DNA of 49,796 nt from an uncultured Clostridia bacterium (GTDB taxonomy: Bacteria > Bacillota > Clostridia > Oscillospirales > Ruminococcaceae). Positions 6,284 to 15,140 of the stretch are shown one piece after another (the first letter of the stretch is position 1; each line of letters opens with the position of its first letter). The translations under genes were made by a program, and so were the position numbers. The DNA lies in assembly GCA_947589035.1 (NCBI GenBank), contig CANPYZ010000014.1, positions 1-49,796 of the forward strand. The letters run 5' to 3'. The notes beneath the pieces are model-generated. The model searched no databases. It had not been told where the DNA came from and worked only from the letters and a program-made list of their open reading frames with translations.

Positions 6284-8074
6284 TTGAAAAGAAGCGAAAT
6301 CGAACAAAAAGATAAATGGAATTTATCTTCAATTTACGAAAATGAAACTGCCTGGAAACAGGAAGCAGAAGACGTTCAGCAGAAGTTGAACCTTTTTCCG
6401 GAACGGGAAAAACACATGCGCAATTCAGCAGAAGAATTATACCAGACAATTCGTTTCATTACGGAAACCGGAGAACAAGTGAACCGAGTATATGTGTATG
6501 CGCATTTGCGTTATTCGGAAGATACAACTAACGCAGAAGCGAAAACGTTAATGGGACAGGCGCAGAATTTACTGACTGCTTATGCAGAAGCAACAGCATT
6601 TTTCGACAGTGAATTATTAGAATTACAACCGGAAGAACTGGAGAAGTATTTACAAGAGCATGACGGACTGAAAGAGTATGAAATTTTACTGAAAGAAACT
6701 TACCGTTACAAGCCGCATACACTTTCCAAACCGGAAGAAAAATTATTAGCCGCTTTCCAGAAAGAACGGGAAACCGCCTCAGACACTTATGAAACATTAA
6801 CTTCCGCAGATATGCGCTTCGGGGAAATCCTGAATGAAGAAGGGGAATCAGTAGCATTAACAGACACGAATTATACAGTATATTTGCGTTCGGCAGACCG
6901 TTTAGTTCGAAAACAGGCATTTCAGAAATTATATGCCGGTTATCGCCAATATGGGAATACGTTTGCTTCTTTGTATGCAGGGCAGATTGAAACGGAAAAA
7001 ATTATGGCAAAAGTCCGGAATTTTTCTTCAGCTTTAGAAAGTGCCGTATTCAGTGACCATGTGACACCGGAAATTTATAATAATATGATTTCCAGTGTTT
7101 CAGCGCATTTAGACGTACTATTCCGGTATTACCGCCTGAAAAAGAAAGTTCTGCATTTGAAGGAAATGCATATTTATGACATTTATTTAGCTATGCTGCC
7201 GGAACATCAGAAACAATATTCCTATGAAGAAGCCGTGGAAGAAGTATTATCTGCCGTGAAAATTTTCGGGGAAGAATATGCTGAAATTTTAAAACAAGGC
7301 TATGAAAATGGCTGGGTAGACGTTTACCCGAATGACGGGAAAGTCGGCGGAGCATTTTCAGGAGGGTGTGCCACAACGGAACCGTTTATTCTGCTGAATT
7401 TCCAGAATACAGAAGATGATGTTTCCACATTGGCGCATGAATCAGGGCATTCCATGCACAGCTATTTCACAAGAAAAAATAATCCTTTACAATATGCGGA
7501 TTATACTATTTTTGTTGCGGAAGTACCGTCTACTGTTAATGAATTAATTTTAGCCTATTACCGGCTGGAACACACTGAAAACAGGGAAGAAAAGCTTTCC
7601 ATTCTGAATCATTTAGCTGAATTATACAAGGGAACAATTTTCCGCCAGATGATGTTTGCGGAATTTGAAAAAATCACGCATGACCTTTCCGAACAAGGCG
7701 AAATTTTAACAGCGGAATTACTTTGCGAAAAATATTACGCCTTAAATGAAAAATATTTCGGCGGAGAAGTCGTTCTCGATAAAGAAATTGCGTGGGAATG
7801 GGCAAGAGTACCGCATTTTTACTATCATTTCTACGTGTATAAATATGCCGTAGGACTGACTGCCGCAAGCCATATTGTGAAACGAATCCGAAACCATGAA
7901 GAAGGCGCATTAGAACAATATTTTGAATTTCTGAAAATCGGCACAAAGAAAAATCCTGTGGATTCTTTGAAAATTGCCGGAGTGGACATGACCAAAACAG
8001 ACGCTTTCGACAGCGCAATTGAAATGTTCAATGAAATTTTAGATGAATTTGAACGGCTTTACGACGAAAAATAA
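6284..8074 (+). CDS. pepF: Oligoendopeptidase F (M3 family zinc peptidase)
   Basis: About 596 residues, the normal length for PepF, beginning with the family-typical MKRSEIEQKDKWNLSSIY. The zinc motif HESGH (in TLAHESGHSMHSYF) is intact, with the downstream Glu ligand region (ELILAYYRLEH) also present. It cleaves short peptides in the cytoplasm, recycling imported or turned-over oligopeptides. I choose TTG 6284 because agaaaggg (6267-6274) sits 9 nt upstream and transcription begins near 6257; the longer in-frame start at TTG 6170 would precede the promoter, and ATG 6263 lacks a ribosome site. Monocistronic, followed by a terminator shared with the convergent NERD gene. Confidence 0.93.
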   Translation: MKRSEIEQKDKWNLSSIYENETAWKQEAEDVQQKLNLFPEREKHMRNSAEELYQTIRFITETGEQVNRVYVYAHLRYSEDTTNAEAKTLMGQAQNLLTAYAEATAFFDSELLELQPEELEKYLQEHDGLKEYEILLKETYRYKPHTLSKPEEKLLAAFQKERETASDTYETLTSADMRFGEILNEEGESVALTDTNYTVYLRSADRLVRKQAFQKLYAGYRQYGNTFASLYAGQIETEKIMAKVRNFSSALESAVFSDHVTPEIYNNMISSVSAHLDVLFRYYRLKKKVLHLKEMHIYDIYLAMLPEHQKQYSYEEAVEEVLSAVKIFGEEYAEILKQGYENGWVDVYPNDGKVGGAFSGGCATTEPFILLNFQNTEDDVSTLAHESGHSMHSYFTRKNNPLQYADYTIFVAEVPSTVNELILAYYRLEHTENREEKLSILNHLAELYKGTIFRQMMFAEFEKITHDLSEQGEILTAELLCEKYYALNEKYFGGEVVLDKEIAWEWARVPHFYYHFYVYKYAVGLTAASHIVKRIRNHEEGALEQYFEFLKIGTKKNPVDSLKIAGVDMTKTDAFDSAIEMFNEILDEFERLYDEK

Positions 8075-8079
8075 ACAAA

Positions 8080-8107
8080 ACTCCACCCGAAAATTTTCGG
8101 GTGGAGT
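8080..8107. terminator. Bidirectional terminator between pepF and the NERD gene
   Basis: Perfect 10-bp stem actccacccg (8080-8089) / cgggtggagt (8098-8107) with an AT loop that can extend the pairing. The minus side is followed by TTTTGTTTATT; the plus side has only AAATTATTT. Stronger for the minus-strand operon. Confidence 0.75.
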
Positions 8108-8110
8108 AAA

Positions 8111-9157
8111 TTATTTCGTTTTCCACTGAATGTATTTTTTCCCGTCTTTAGTAAAAGTTTCTACTGCTTCGGGCAGAACGGTTGTGCGTTTTTTTGTCTG
8201 GCAAACAACAGATTTTCCCTGAAGTAAGCTTTCTACTTGTTCATCAGAAAGCGTTACACCATAGACTTTATCTAATATCATACCGCATTTTCCGGTACAA
8301 TACCAACCAAATCCACTTTTCCTTACGGGCTTTTTGCATTTCGGACAAAGTAAAAATTTTGTTTTCTGAACGGGTTCAGCTGGTTTGCGTACAGCCAGAG
8401 TAGGGGAAGATTTTAATTTCGGAGCAGGTGCATTTGTTTTCGGAAGATATTGCTGATATTTTGCCGTGTAATCAGTCGTGTTAATCTGAGATTTTTTGTT
8501 GAACATTTCCGCAAGGCGTTCCATTTCCTTATCCGAAAATGAAGAAAAACGATGCGTTTCTTCCGTTTCACGGATAAACTGCACTAACTGGTCTGCACGG
8601 CATACCTGACTGGCAATTTCTTCTGGTGCGTTTTTCTTGTTCAGAATGCTTTGTGCGTTAGAAAATACTACAACCGGAAGAAAACGTTTCTTATATTCCG
8701 GAAACATCTGACAAAGAAAATCTAAATGTCTCCGGTTTTGCTCAACAGGCGTGGGAATGCCTTCTTTCGTTCCGTCTTTTCCAGTCAGAATAAATTGTCC
8801 AGAACTGTCAATTTGAACGTCTTTACTGTAATTTTTGCATTCTAAAATCAGAATATGTTTTTTAGTAATAATTAGAAAATCAATCTGCACAGACAAATCT
8901 TTCTCTTTGAAATACACATCATGTAAAATATACATGGGCTGATAACTCGTGCTTAAAATGTAACGTACTTGTTTTTCTCCGGCATCACCGGCTTTACAGT
9001 TTTGAATGTCCTGTTGAATTTCTTCACGGGTTTTTGGAGGTAAACTTTTTTTCAGCAATTTTTCCAGTTCAGCAACTTGTGTAGAAGGTGTTTTTTCTTT
9101 GTAAAATACAGGGTGAGTTAATTTTTCCTGATTCTGAAACAGTTCAAAAAGTTTCAT
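8111..9157 (-). CDS. NERD nuclease-domain protein with C-terminal zinc finger
   Basis: 348 residues. A nuclease-related (NERD) domain occupies about 55-175: GDAGEKQV at the start, then QIDFLIITKKHILILECKNY, with the Asp and Glu-x-Lys of a PD-(D/E)xK-like core. A linker rich in Pro, Ala and Lys follows (about 240-270), then a four-cysteine finger (CPKCKKP...YCTGKCG, about 276-300) like the C-terminal fingers of topoisomerase I, and a short YGVTLSDEQVESLLQGKSV segment also seen after such fingers. It probably acts on DNA, but the substrate and role are unknown. Last gene of the long minus-strand run; Shine-Dalgarno gaaagg precedes the ATG. Confidence 0.8.
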   Translation of the reverse strand: MKLFELFQNQEKLTHPVFYKEKTPSTQVAELEKLLKKSLPPKTREEIQQDIQNCKAGDAGEKQVRYILSTSYQPMYILHDVYFKEKDLSVQIDFLIITKKHILILECKNYSKDVQIDSSGQFILTGKDGTKEGIPTPVEQNRRHLDFLCQMFPEYKKRFLPVVVFSNAQSILNKKNAPEEIASQVCRADQLVQFIRETEETHRFSSFSDKEMERLAEMFNKKSQINTTDYTAKYQQYLPKTNAPAPKLKSSPTLAVRKPAEPVQKTKFLLCPKCKKPVRKSGFGWYCTGKCGMILDKVYGVTLSDEQVESLLQGKSVVCQTKKRTTVLPEAVETFTKDGKKYIQWKTK

Positions 9158-9194
9158 GCGTTTTTCCTTTCAGACTTTCGAAAATTATTTCTGA

Positions 9195-9395
9195 TTATTT
9201 CTGATTATCTTTGTAATACAACAGACAATGACAATAGCCTTCAAAATTCGGGTCGGCAATTTGTTCCCGAAATTCTTTGCACATGCATTTCGTTTCGGGG
9301 GTGCGTTCCGTCCGGCAGGGACAGTAACCGCCGGTTTGTTTCAGTCCCTCACGGACGAGATTCACAATCTGTTGATTTTCGTTAAGCCGAACCAT
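9195..9395 (-). CDS. Short ferredoxin-thioredoxin reductase catalytic-chain-like protein
   Basis: 66 residues with three Cys-x-Cys pairs: C25-P-C27, C37-M-C39 and C55-H-C57, the last in FEGYCHCLLYYK. This is the signature of the catalytic (beta) chain of ferredoxin-thioredoxin reductase, whose cysteines hold a 4Fe-4S cluster and an adjacent redox disulfide. The spacing is not the plant/cyanobacterial one: here the first two pairs are close and the last is distant. Its ATG directly follows the TGA of a thioredoxin gene with no gap, so it probably reduces that thioredoxin, taking electrons from ferredoxin or a similar donor (inference). No partner variable chain is visible. Confidence 0.75.
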   Translation of the reverse strand: MVRLNENQQIVNLVREGLKQTGGYCPCRTERTPETKCMCKEFREQIADPNFEGYCHCLLYYKDNQK

Positions 9396-9713
9396 TCAAG
9401 AAACTCCGTGCTTCTGGAAAAGCATTTTCACCTGAGCGGCATTCTGCAATCCGGTTACCCGTTCAACAGGCTGACCATTCTGGAAAAGAATCATTGTCGG
9501 AATTGCAGAAATGCTGAATTTTTCAGCAAGTTTCCGGCATTCGTCAACGTCCACTTTCCCAATACAGAAAGAAGAATTTTCTGCATCAACCTGATGAAGA
9601 ATTTCCCCTTGCATCATGCACGGCGCACACCATGTCGCCCAAAAATCAATTAAAATAGGTGTTTCCGATTGAATCGTTTCTTCAAACTGATTTTCATTTA
9701 AATTTTTAATCAT
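9396..9713 (-). CDS. Thioredoxin with CAPC active site
   Basis: 105 residues, a complete single thioredoxin fold: DFWATWCAPCMM holds the redox pair, and SAIPTMILF holds the cis-proline opposite it. The usual Gly-Pro of thioredoxin is Ala-Pro here, which should shift redox potential only modestly. The gene is fused by zero spacing to the FTR-like gene, so the pair is likely a dedicated ferredoxin-linked thioredoxin system. Shine-Dalgarno aaagga is 10 nt upstream of the ATG, and a possible promoter lies at 9744-9771. Confidence 0.93.
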   Translation of the reverse strand: MIKNLNENQFEETIQSETPILIDFWATWCAPCMMQGEILHQVDAENSSFCIGKVDVDECRKLAEKFSISAIPTMILFQNGQPVERVTGLQNAAQVKMLFQKHGVS

Positions 9714-9743
9714 GTTAAAATTTCCTTTCTAATCTAAAAATAA

Positions 9744-9771
9744 ATTATATTTAGTATTTGCGAAAAATCAA
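9744..9771 (-). promoter_or_regulatory. Possible internal promoter before the thioredoxin gene
   Basis: Minus strand: TTGATT (9771-9766), 16-nt spacer, TATAAT (9749-9744). Good -10, weaker -35. Could give the thioredoxin/FTR-like pair expression independent of the upstream genes. Confidence 0.4.
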
Positions 9772-9774
9772 TTT

Positions 9775-10593
9775 TTATGCTTCTGGAGCGGCAGTTTCTT
9801 CAGAGGAATTTTCTGCCGGAGCAGAATTTCCCGTTCCGGTAATGGTGAAATTCACTTCTACAGTTGTCCATGTGGCGAACGCCTCCGGGTCAACAATCTG
9901 AGCGGAATATTCATCGCAAATTTCTAAAGCATTTCCTTCCGCATCATACAGCGCACCTTCCGGAGAACGTGCATCTGTTGCGGGAGCTGTTACATAAGTA
10001 TTATAAATATTCGCTCTTGTTTCTTTGCCGTCATCACTGCAAGTGTAATTTTTCGCACTGAGTTCAAGTTCGTTGCCGTCTACTTTAATACTGTCAATAG
10101 TAATTACAGCATTTGGATATAATGTTTCCCCGTCCGGAATCATCACCGACAAAAAGCTAAGCCCTTCCGGCGTATAGGGTTCGTCGGGGTCTCCGGTTAC
10201 GTCATAGCGGCAGCCTTTCGTATCAGCGGTTACGCTGACAGTGTAGGAGCCATCCCCTTGAATATCAGCAATTCCGGCATTGTAAGCGAGCATATAACCG
10301 TCTTTTTCAGCACTTCCCCAATATTGCACCCACCACTGACCGTCAACAATAGCTAAATACGCCTGACCGGATTCAGCAGAATTTGCCGGTTCGAAATCAA
10401 TATTCTGTGCAGCATTAGTCGCATCGACATCACCATTAGCGGCAACAGGGGAAGTTTCCGGTGCTTCATGAACAATATCTTCAGAAGTGGAAATAGTTTC
10501 TTCCGGAGCAGAACTGTCCGAAGATTGATTACAAGCCATAAAAACAGAACTGAACAATGCAGCCGTAAGAAAACAAATCACATATTTTTTCAT
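9775..10593 (-). CDS. Lipoprotein of unknown function
   Basis: 272 residues. Lipoprotein signal MKKYVICFLTAALFSSVFMAC with the lipobox Cys at 21, followed by a Ser/Glu/Thr-rich tether (to about 65). The mature domain (about 75-255) is beta-rich with aromatic clusters (AIVDGQWWVQYWGS) and alternating strands like a carbohydrate-binding or sensor jelly roll; no specific family is recognised. The tail (APAENSSEETAAPEA) is low complexity. It would sit on the outer face of the membrane. Lies between the ABC-F gene and thioredoxin on the same strand with about 60-nt AT-rich gaps and no terminator, so it may share their transcript. Confidence 0.75.
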   Translation of the reverse strand: MKKYVICFLTAALFSSVFMACNQSSDSSAPEETISTSEDIVHEAPETSPVAANGDVDATNAAQNIDFEPANSAESGQAYLAIVDGQWWVQYWGSAEKDGYMLAYNAGIADIQGDGSYTVSVTADTKGCRYDVTGDPDEPYTPEGLSFLSVMIPDGETLYPNAVITIDSIKVDGNELELSAKNYTCSDDGKETRANIYNTYVTAPATDARSPEGALYDAEGNALEICDEYSAQIVDPEAFATWTTVEVNFTITGTGNSAPAENSSEETAAPEA

Positions 10594-10643
10594 GGTAAAA
10601 ATCCTCTTTTCATCAAATTTAATTAAATTATAAGCATTTAAAT

Positions 10644-12575
10644 TTATGCCGAATCTTCCAGTTCACAAAGTTCAGCAAAACAACATTCAGACTGATTTTT
10701 CGCCTGTTCAAGTTCAGAACAGACAGCTTGCATTTTCTGATAATCTGAACAAATTTCCGGAAGGGATAATTTTTCTTCCAAATCAGCAATTTGAACTTCT
10801 AATTTTTCAATCTGGTTTTCTAATTCACGAATACGGTTTCTTTTAGCAGCGTCAGCACTTCTCTGTGCTTTTGAACGGTGGGAAATTGCCGTAGCAGTTT
10901 GTTTTTCCTGTTTTGCCTTTTCGAGTTGCTGTGCCTGGAATAATTCCTGTTCTTCAGCTTTTTGGCGGGCTTTTAATTCGAGATAGCGTTCAAAATTGCA
11001 CGGGTAGAAAATTGCTTTTTCCGGAGTAAGTTCAAGAATTTGTGTGGCAATTTTTTTCAGAAAATAGCGGTCATGCGAAACGAATAATAATGTTCCGGTA
11101 TATTGGGAGAGGGCAGTTTCTAAAACTTCTTTCATTGGCAAATCAAGGTGATTCGTTGGTTCGTCAAGCAACATGACATTAGCATGTTCCAGCATTAACA
11201 GAACGAAACAGACTTTTGCCCGTTCTCCGCCGCTTAACGCTGAAATTGGCTTGAATACGTCCTCACCGGTAATTCTGACTTGCCCGAGAAGGTCACGGAT
11301 TTCCCCGTCAAGCATAGCTGGGAAACGGTCATGCAATTCTTCAATAACAGTATTATCCGGATTTAAATTTGCGCTTTCCTGGTCAAAATAGGCAGTTTTA
11401 ATATTTTTATTAAAGCAAATGATTCCTTCATGGGGAAGAATAGATAAAATTTCTTTCAGTAAAGTGGATTTCCCAATTCCGTTCGCCCCGATAATGCCTA
11501 ATTTTTCACCTCTCCGCAATGTAAATTCAATATTTCGAATTAACGTTTTCCGTTGGTTGCCCTCTCCGACGGAAATATCTGCATTCCGGACTTCCAGCAC
11601 ATCTAAAGGAGGTTCTATTTCATAAGTAAAATTTAATTTAGCACGTTTCTGCATAATTACAGGCTTGTCTATCCGTTCCATTTTATCTAACTGTTTCTGG
11701 CGGCTTTTTGCACTTTTCGCAGTGGAAGCCCTTGTCATATTGCGTGCGACATAATCTTCTAATTTAGCAATTTCTTTCTGCTGGAGTGCATATTCTTTCG
11801 CCTGACGTTCAACAGCGGCTTCTTTCAATATCGTGTAAGCTGAATAATTTCCCTTGAAACGGGTTAATTTTCCGTTTTCAATTTCACAAATGCTCGTACA
11901 GAGTTTATCTAAAAAATACCGGTCATGGGAAACAATCAATAAAGCACTTTTTGCGGAAGATAAATATTCTTCCAGCCATTGAATCGTTTCCACGTCAAGG
12001 TGGTTTGTTGGTTCGTCAAGAATTAACAAATTCGGCGATTCAAGAAGTAATTTACACAACGCAAGACGAGTTTTTTCTCCTCCGCTGAACTGGGAAACCG
12101 TTCTGTTCAAATCTTTTTCCGTAAAGCCCATACCGAACAGAACTGTTTTAATTTTCACGTCAATTTCATAGCCGCCGTTCAGCGTAAAATAAGAAAATAA
12201 TTTGTCATATTCTTCAAGAATTTCAGGTTGATGAGAATCTAATTTTTGTTCAAGCTCCTGAAAACGTTTTTGCATATTCAGCAAAACCGAAAAAACATTC
12301 CGCATTTCCTCCCACACCGTCAAAGAAGAATCCAATGCGGCAGACTGTGCGAGATAGCCAACAGAAATTTTTGCGGAACGAATAATTTGTCCGTCTTGTT
12401 CCTGTTCATGGTCGGGAAGAATTTCACCGAGAAGAATTTTCAGCAAAGTAGATTTCCCACAGCCATTAGCACCAATTAAACCAATGCGGTCAGTTTCTTC
12501 AATTTGTAAATCAATATCAGAAAATAATTTTACTCCGTTATAAATTTTATGAATTTTCACCGCTTTCAGCAGCAT
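10644..12575 (-). CDS. ABC-F family ATPase (ribosome-associated, translation factor-like)
   Basis: 643 residues with two nucleotide-binding domains and no membrane segment, the ABC-F plan. First domain: Walker A GANGCGKST (35-43), signature FSGGEKTRL, Walker B LLILDEPTNHLD. Second: GANGIGKSTLL, signature LSGGERAKV, VMLLDEPTNHLD. The inter-domain linker (about 245-320) is charged and helical, and a C-terminal coiled coil (about 545-643, NRIRELENQIEKLEVQIADLEEKL) follows. ABC-F proteins act at the ribosomal E site; this one could be a housekeeping YdiF/Uup-type factor or an antibiotic-protection protein. Nothing here favours resistance. Shine-Dalgarno aaaggtgat precedes the ATG. Confidence 0.92.
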   Translation of the reverse strand: MLLKAVKIHKIYNGVKLFSDIDLQIEETDRIGLIGANGCGKSTLLKILLGEILPDHEQEQDGQIIRSAKISVGYLAQSAALDSSLTVWEEMRNVFSVLLNMQKRFQELEQKLDSHQPEILEEYDKLFSYFTLNGGYEIDVKIKTVLFGMGFTEKDLNRTVSQFSGGEKTRLALCKLLLESPNLLILDEPTNHLDVETIQWLEEYLSSAKSALLIVSHDRYFLDKLCTSICEIENGKLTRFKGNYSAYTILKEAAVERQAKEYALQQKEIAKLEDYVARNMTRASTAKSAKSRQKQLDKMERIDKPVIMQKRAKLNFTYEIEPPLDVLEVRNADISVGEGNQRKTLIRNIEFTLRRGEKLGIIGANGIGKSTLLKEILSILPHEGIICFNKNIKTAYFDQESANLNPDNTVIEELHDRFPAMLDGEIRDLLGQVRITGEDVFKPISALSGGERAKVCFVLLMLEHANVMLLDEPTNHLDLPMKEVLETALSQYTGTLLFVSHDRYFLKKIATQILELTPEKAIFYPCNFERYLELKARQKAEEQELFQAQQLEKAKQEKQTATAISHRSKAQRSADAAKRNRIRELENQIEKLEVQIADLEEKLSLPEICSDYQKMQAVCSELEQAKNQSECCFAELCELEDSA

Positions 12576-12628
12576 ATGATCACCTTTATTTATATTTATT
12601 ATGATTAAATTTTAATTATAATTATTAA

Positions 12629-13378
12629 TTATAATGTAATTTCCAACCCGACAGGGCAATGGTCACTGCCTGTAATTTCAGGGTAAATTTGCGCTTGTGT
12701 AATTTTCGGGGCAATGCGGTTCGACACAAGAAAATAATCAATCCGCCAACCAACATTCCGCATTCTTGCCTGATGCATATAAGACCACCAAGTGTAAGCA
12801 TTTTGTTTATCTGGGTACAAATAACGGAAAGAATCCGTAAACCCTGCAGCTAATAAAGCAGAAAATTTCCCACGTTCTTCATTAGTGAATCCTGCATTCC
12901 CAATATTCGTTTTAGGGTTTTTAAGGTCAATTTCCTGATGTGCGACATTCATATCGCCGCAAATAATTAAAGGCTTTTTCTTGTCAAGTTCCGTGACAAA
13001 ATTCCGGAAATCGTCTTCCCATTGCATTCTGTAGTCAAGCCTTGTCAATTCACGCTGTGCATTGGGAACGTAAATATTCAAAAGAATAAAATTTTCATAT
13101 TCCGCAATAATTGTTCTGCCCTCGTCAGTATGTTTTCCATAATTGAATGTCACCTGTAAAGGGGTTTGTTTCGTGAAAATCGCCGTGCCGGAATAGCCTT
13201 TTCTGATTGCGCTGTTGAAATATTGGGTATAGCCTTCAAATTCAACAGTGACTTGCTCCGGCTGGAGTTTTGTTTCCTGAATGCAGAAAATATCTGCATT
13301 CAGGGCATAAAACTGTTCAGTAAAATTTTTATTCAGATTAGCACGGAAACCGTTGACATTCCATGAAATCAATTTCAT
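12629..13378 (-). CDS. xth: Exodeoxyribonuclease III / AP endonuclease
   Basis: 249 residues, full length for the XthA/ExoA family of the endonuclease-exonuclease-phosphatase fold. Catalytic motifs are all visible: WNVNGFRAN at the start, CIQETKL (metal-binding Glu), YVPNA, GDMNVAH (Asp and Asn), RIDYFLVS and the terminal GSDHCPV with the catalytic Asp-His. It cuts at abasic sites in base-excision repair and degrades 3' ends. Shine-Dalgarno aaagga before the ATG; flanked by AT-rich 50-nt gaps on both sides, with no terminator, in the minus-strand run. Confidence 0.95.
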   Translation of the reverse strand: MKLISWNVNGFRANLNKNFTEQFYALNADIFCIQETKLQPEQVTVEFEGYTQYFNSAIRKGYSGTAIFTKQTPLQVTFNYGKHTDEGRTIIAEYENFILLNIYVPNAQRELTRLDYRMQWEDDFRNFVTELDKKKPLIICGDMNVAHQEIDLKNPKTNIGNAGFTNEERGKFSALLAAGFTDSFRYLYPDKQNAYTWWSYMHQARMRNVGWRIDYFLVSNRIAPKITQAQIYPEITGSDHCPVGLEITL

Positions 13379-13432
13379 AAATGAAATCCTTTCTTTTTAT
13401 AATAAAATTAATATTAAAATTAAATATTAAAT

Positions 13433-13627
13433 TTATTCCGGTAAATAAGCATTATCTGATTCAATAATAATTGTATTGGCAGAAGTGGAAATCAACATCA
13501 GAAGCGTTTGATTTTCGTCCTGAATGGAAATATAATTTCCATTCTGTTGAATTTCCACGTTCTGAAAATGCCGGAAAAATTTTCTGTTCATGTCCCTGTC
13601 GTAAAAACTAACTGTGTAATTTCCCAT
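13433..13627 (-). CDS. Hypothetical small protein, 64 residues
   Basis: Starts 11 nt after the stop of the M18 aminopeptidase gene and ends 54 nt before exonuclease III, on the same strand. The sequence (MGNYTVSFYDRDMNRKF..., then NVEIQQNGNYISIQDENQTLL and ISTSANTIIIE) reads as a small all-beta domain without signal peptide or cysteines. No family recognised. Its position inside an otherwise unbroken operon supports a real gene. Confidence 0.6.
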   Translation of the reverse strand: MGNYTVSFYDRDMNRKFFRHFQNVEIQQNGNYISIQDENQTLLMLISTSANTIIIESDNAYLPE

Positions 13628-13638
13628 GTGTTCACCGT

Positions 13639-15051
13639 TTAAGATTCGAGGAAAACTTTAAATGCACGGTAAGCCGCCCAAATATCCGTTTTCGCAACGA
13701 GTTCATACGGGGCGTGCATGGACAGAACCGGAACGCCAATGTCAATTGTATCAATATTTAAATTGGCAATGTAAGCCGCAACTGTTCCGCCGCCGCCGAG
13801 GTCAACTCTGCCGAGTTCGCCGGTTTGCCAGATAACATGATTTTCGTCAAGAATTTTCCGGATTTCTCCGGCAAATTCTGCTGAAGCGTCAGAAGTTCCA
13901 GATTTTCCTCTTGCGCCAGTGAATTTCGTCACACAAACACCGTGATTTAAATAAGCACAGTTATTTTTCTCGAGAACGTCCGGAAATGTCGGGTCAAATC
14001 CTGCATTTACATCAGCGGAAAGGCATTTTGATGCACTAATTACTGTTCTGCCATTTGCGCCGAAACATTCCGCTAAATCATACAGGAAATATTTCAAATA
14101 GGAAGATTTCAAGCCCGTGTTGCCGTCACTTCCGGTTTCTTCCTTGTCCGTGAGAACGATAACACTGGTATGTTCCGGAGTGGGTACGTCAAGAGAAGCC
14201 CGAAATGCCGGATAAGCACAAACTTTATCATCATGCCCGTAAGCACCAATGAAACTCCGGTCAAAGCCAACATCTTTCGCCGGATAAGCCGGAACGGCTT
14301 CTAATTCAGCGGAAAGAAAATCTTCTTCTGTAATGTTGTATTTTTCGTTCAGTAACTTCATTACAGCGAGTTTCACTAAATCATTGCCTTTTTCTGCTTT
14401 GAACGGCATAGAACCAATGACGAGATTTAATTCTTCCCCTTTGATGATTTGCGGAGCGGAACGGCGCATTTGTTCATCAGCAAGATGTGGAAGTAAATCT
14501 GTAATGTAGAAAATCGGGTCGCCCTCTTCTTCACCAATGCGAACCGTTAAAGTAGAACCATCTTTGCGAATAATTACACCATGTAAAGAAAGCGGAACTG
14601 TTGTCCACTGGTATTTTTTAATTCCGCCGTAATAGTGCGTTTTGAAATAAGCCATTTCCTGACTTTCGTAAAGCGGATGCTGTTTCAAATCCAAACGGGG
14701 GGAGTCAATATGCGCTGCACAAATGCGCACGCCTTCACGAATATCCTTTTTTCCGATTGTCGCCATAATGACAGATTTTCCACGGTTATTCAGATACACT
14801 TTATCGCCTGCATGAAGAGTCATACCGGAATGAAATGGCTGATACCCTTGTTTCTGAAGGAAATCTGTCATGAACGTGTTAATTTCCCGTTCAGTTTTAG
14901 CAGTATTCATGAAAAATTTATATTCTTCACAAAATTCCTGACATGCCTGCAATTCTTCTTCTGACAAACGCATAGCGGCATGTTTACGCTGATAGAATAA
15001 TTTCTCTTTCAGCGACTGAACTTCATTTTTTTCTTTTTCTGAATTAGACAT
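13639..15051 (-). CDS. M18 family aminopeptidase
   Basis: 470 residues, the normal size for M18 (aspartyl aminopeptidase-like) enzymes. Metal and catalytic motifs: AAHIDSPRLDLK, GAYGHDDKVCAYP, DKEETGSDGN and SMHAPYELVAKTD near the end, together giving the two-zinc centre. It removes N-terminal, often acidic or neutral, residues from peptides in the cytoplasm, complementing PepF in peptide turnover. It is the first gene of the minus-strand run down to 8111, with a strong promoter (15087-15115) that is interleaved with the terminator of the preceding coaE operon. Shine-Dalgarno agaaag before the ATG. Confidence 0.93.
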   Translation of the reverse strand: MSNSEKEKNEVQSLKEKLFYQRKHAAMRLSEEELQACQEFCEEYKFFMNTAKTEREINTFMTDFLQKQGYQPFHSGMTLHAGDKVYLNNRGKSVIMATIGKKDIREGVRICAAHIDSPRLDLKQHPLYESQEMAYFKTHYYGGIKKYQWTTVPLSLHGVIIRKDGSTLTVRIGEEEGDPIFYITDLLPHLADEQMRRSAPQIIKGEELNLVIGSMPFKAEKGNDLVKLAVMKLLNEKYNITEEDFLSAELEAVPAYPAKDVGFDRSFIGAYGHDDKVCAYPAFRASLDVPTPEHTSVIVLTDKEETGSDGNTGLKSSYLKYFLYDLAECFGANGRTVISASKCLSADVNAGFDPTFPDVLEKNNCAYLNHGVCVTKFTGARGKSGTSDASAEFAGEIRKILDENHVIWQTGELGRVDLGGGGTVAAYIANLNIDTIDIGVPVLSMHAPYELVAKTDIWAAYRAFKVFLES

Positions 15052-15086
15052 AAAAACACTTCTTTCTGAAAAATAATCACAAATTA

Positions 15087-15115
15087 ATTATATCAAAAAT
15101 TCAGCAGTTTGTCAA
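15087..15115 (-). promoter_or_regulatory. Promoter of the M18 aminopeptidase operon
   Basis: Minus strand: TTGACA (15115-15110), 17-nt spacer, TATAAT (15092-15087). Both boxes are perfect matches. The -35 lies at the loop/arm junction of the coaE terminator hairpin. Confidence 0.8.
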
Positions 15116-15133
15116 GTTTTTTGAAAACTGCTG
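15096..15133 (-). terminator. Terminator of the prfA-tsaC-coaE operon
   Basis: On the minus strand CAGCAGTTT (15133-15125) pairs perfectly with AAACTGCTG (15110-15102) across a 14-nt loop, followed by AATTTTTGA. The hairpin shares bases with the downstream promoter -35 and the T-run lies in the promoter spacer. Confidence 0.7.
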
Positions 15134-15140
15134 TTTTGAA

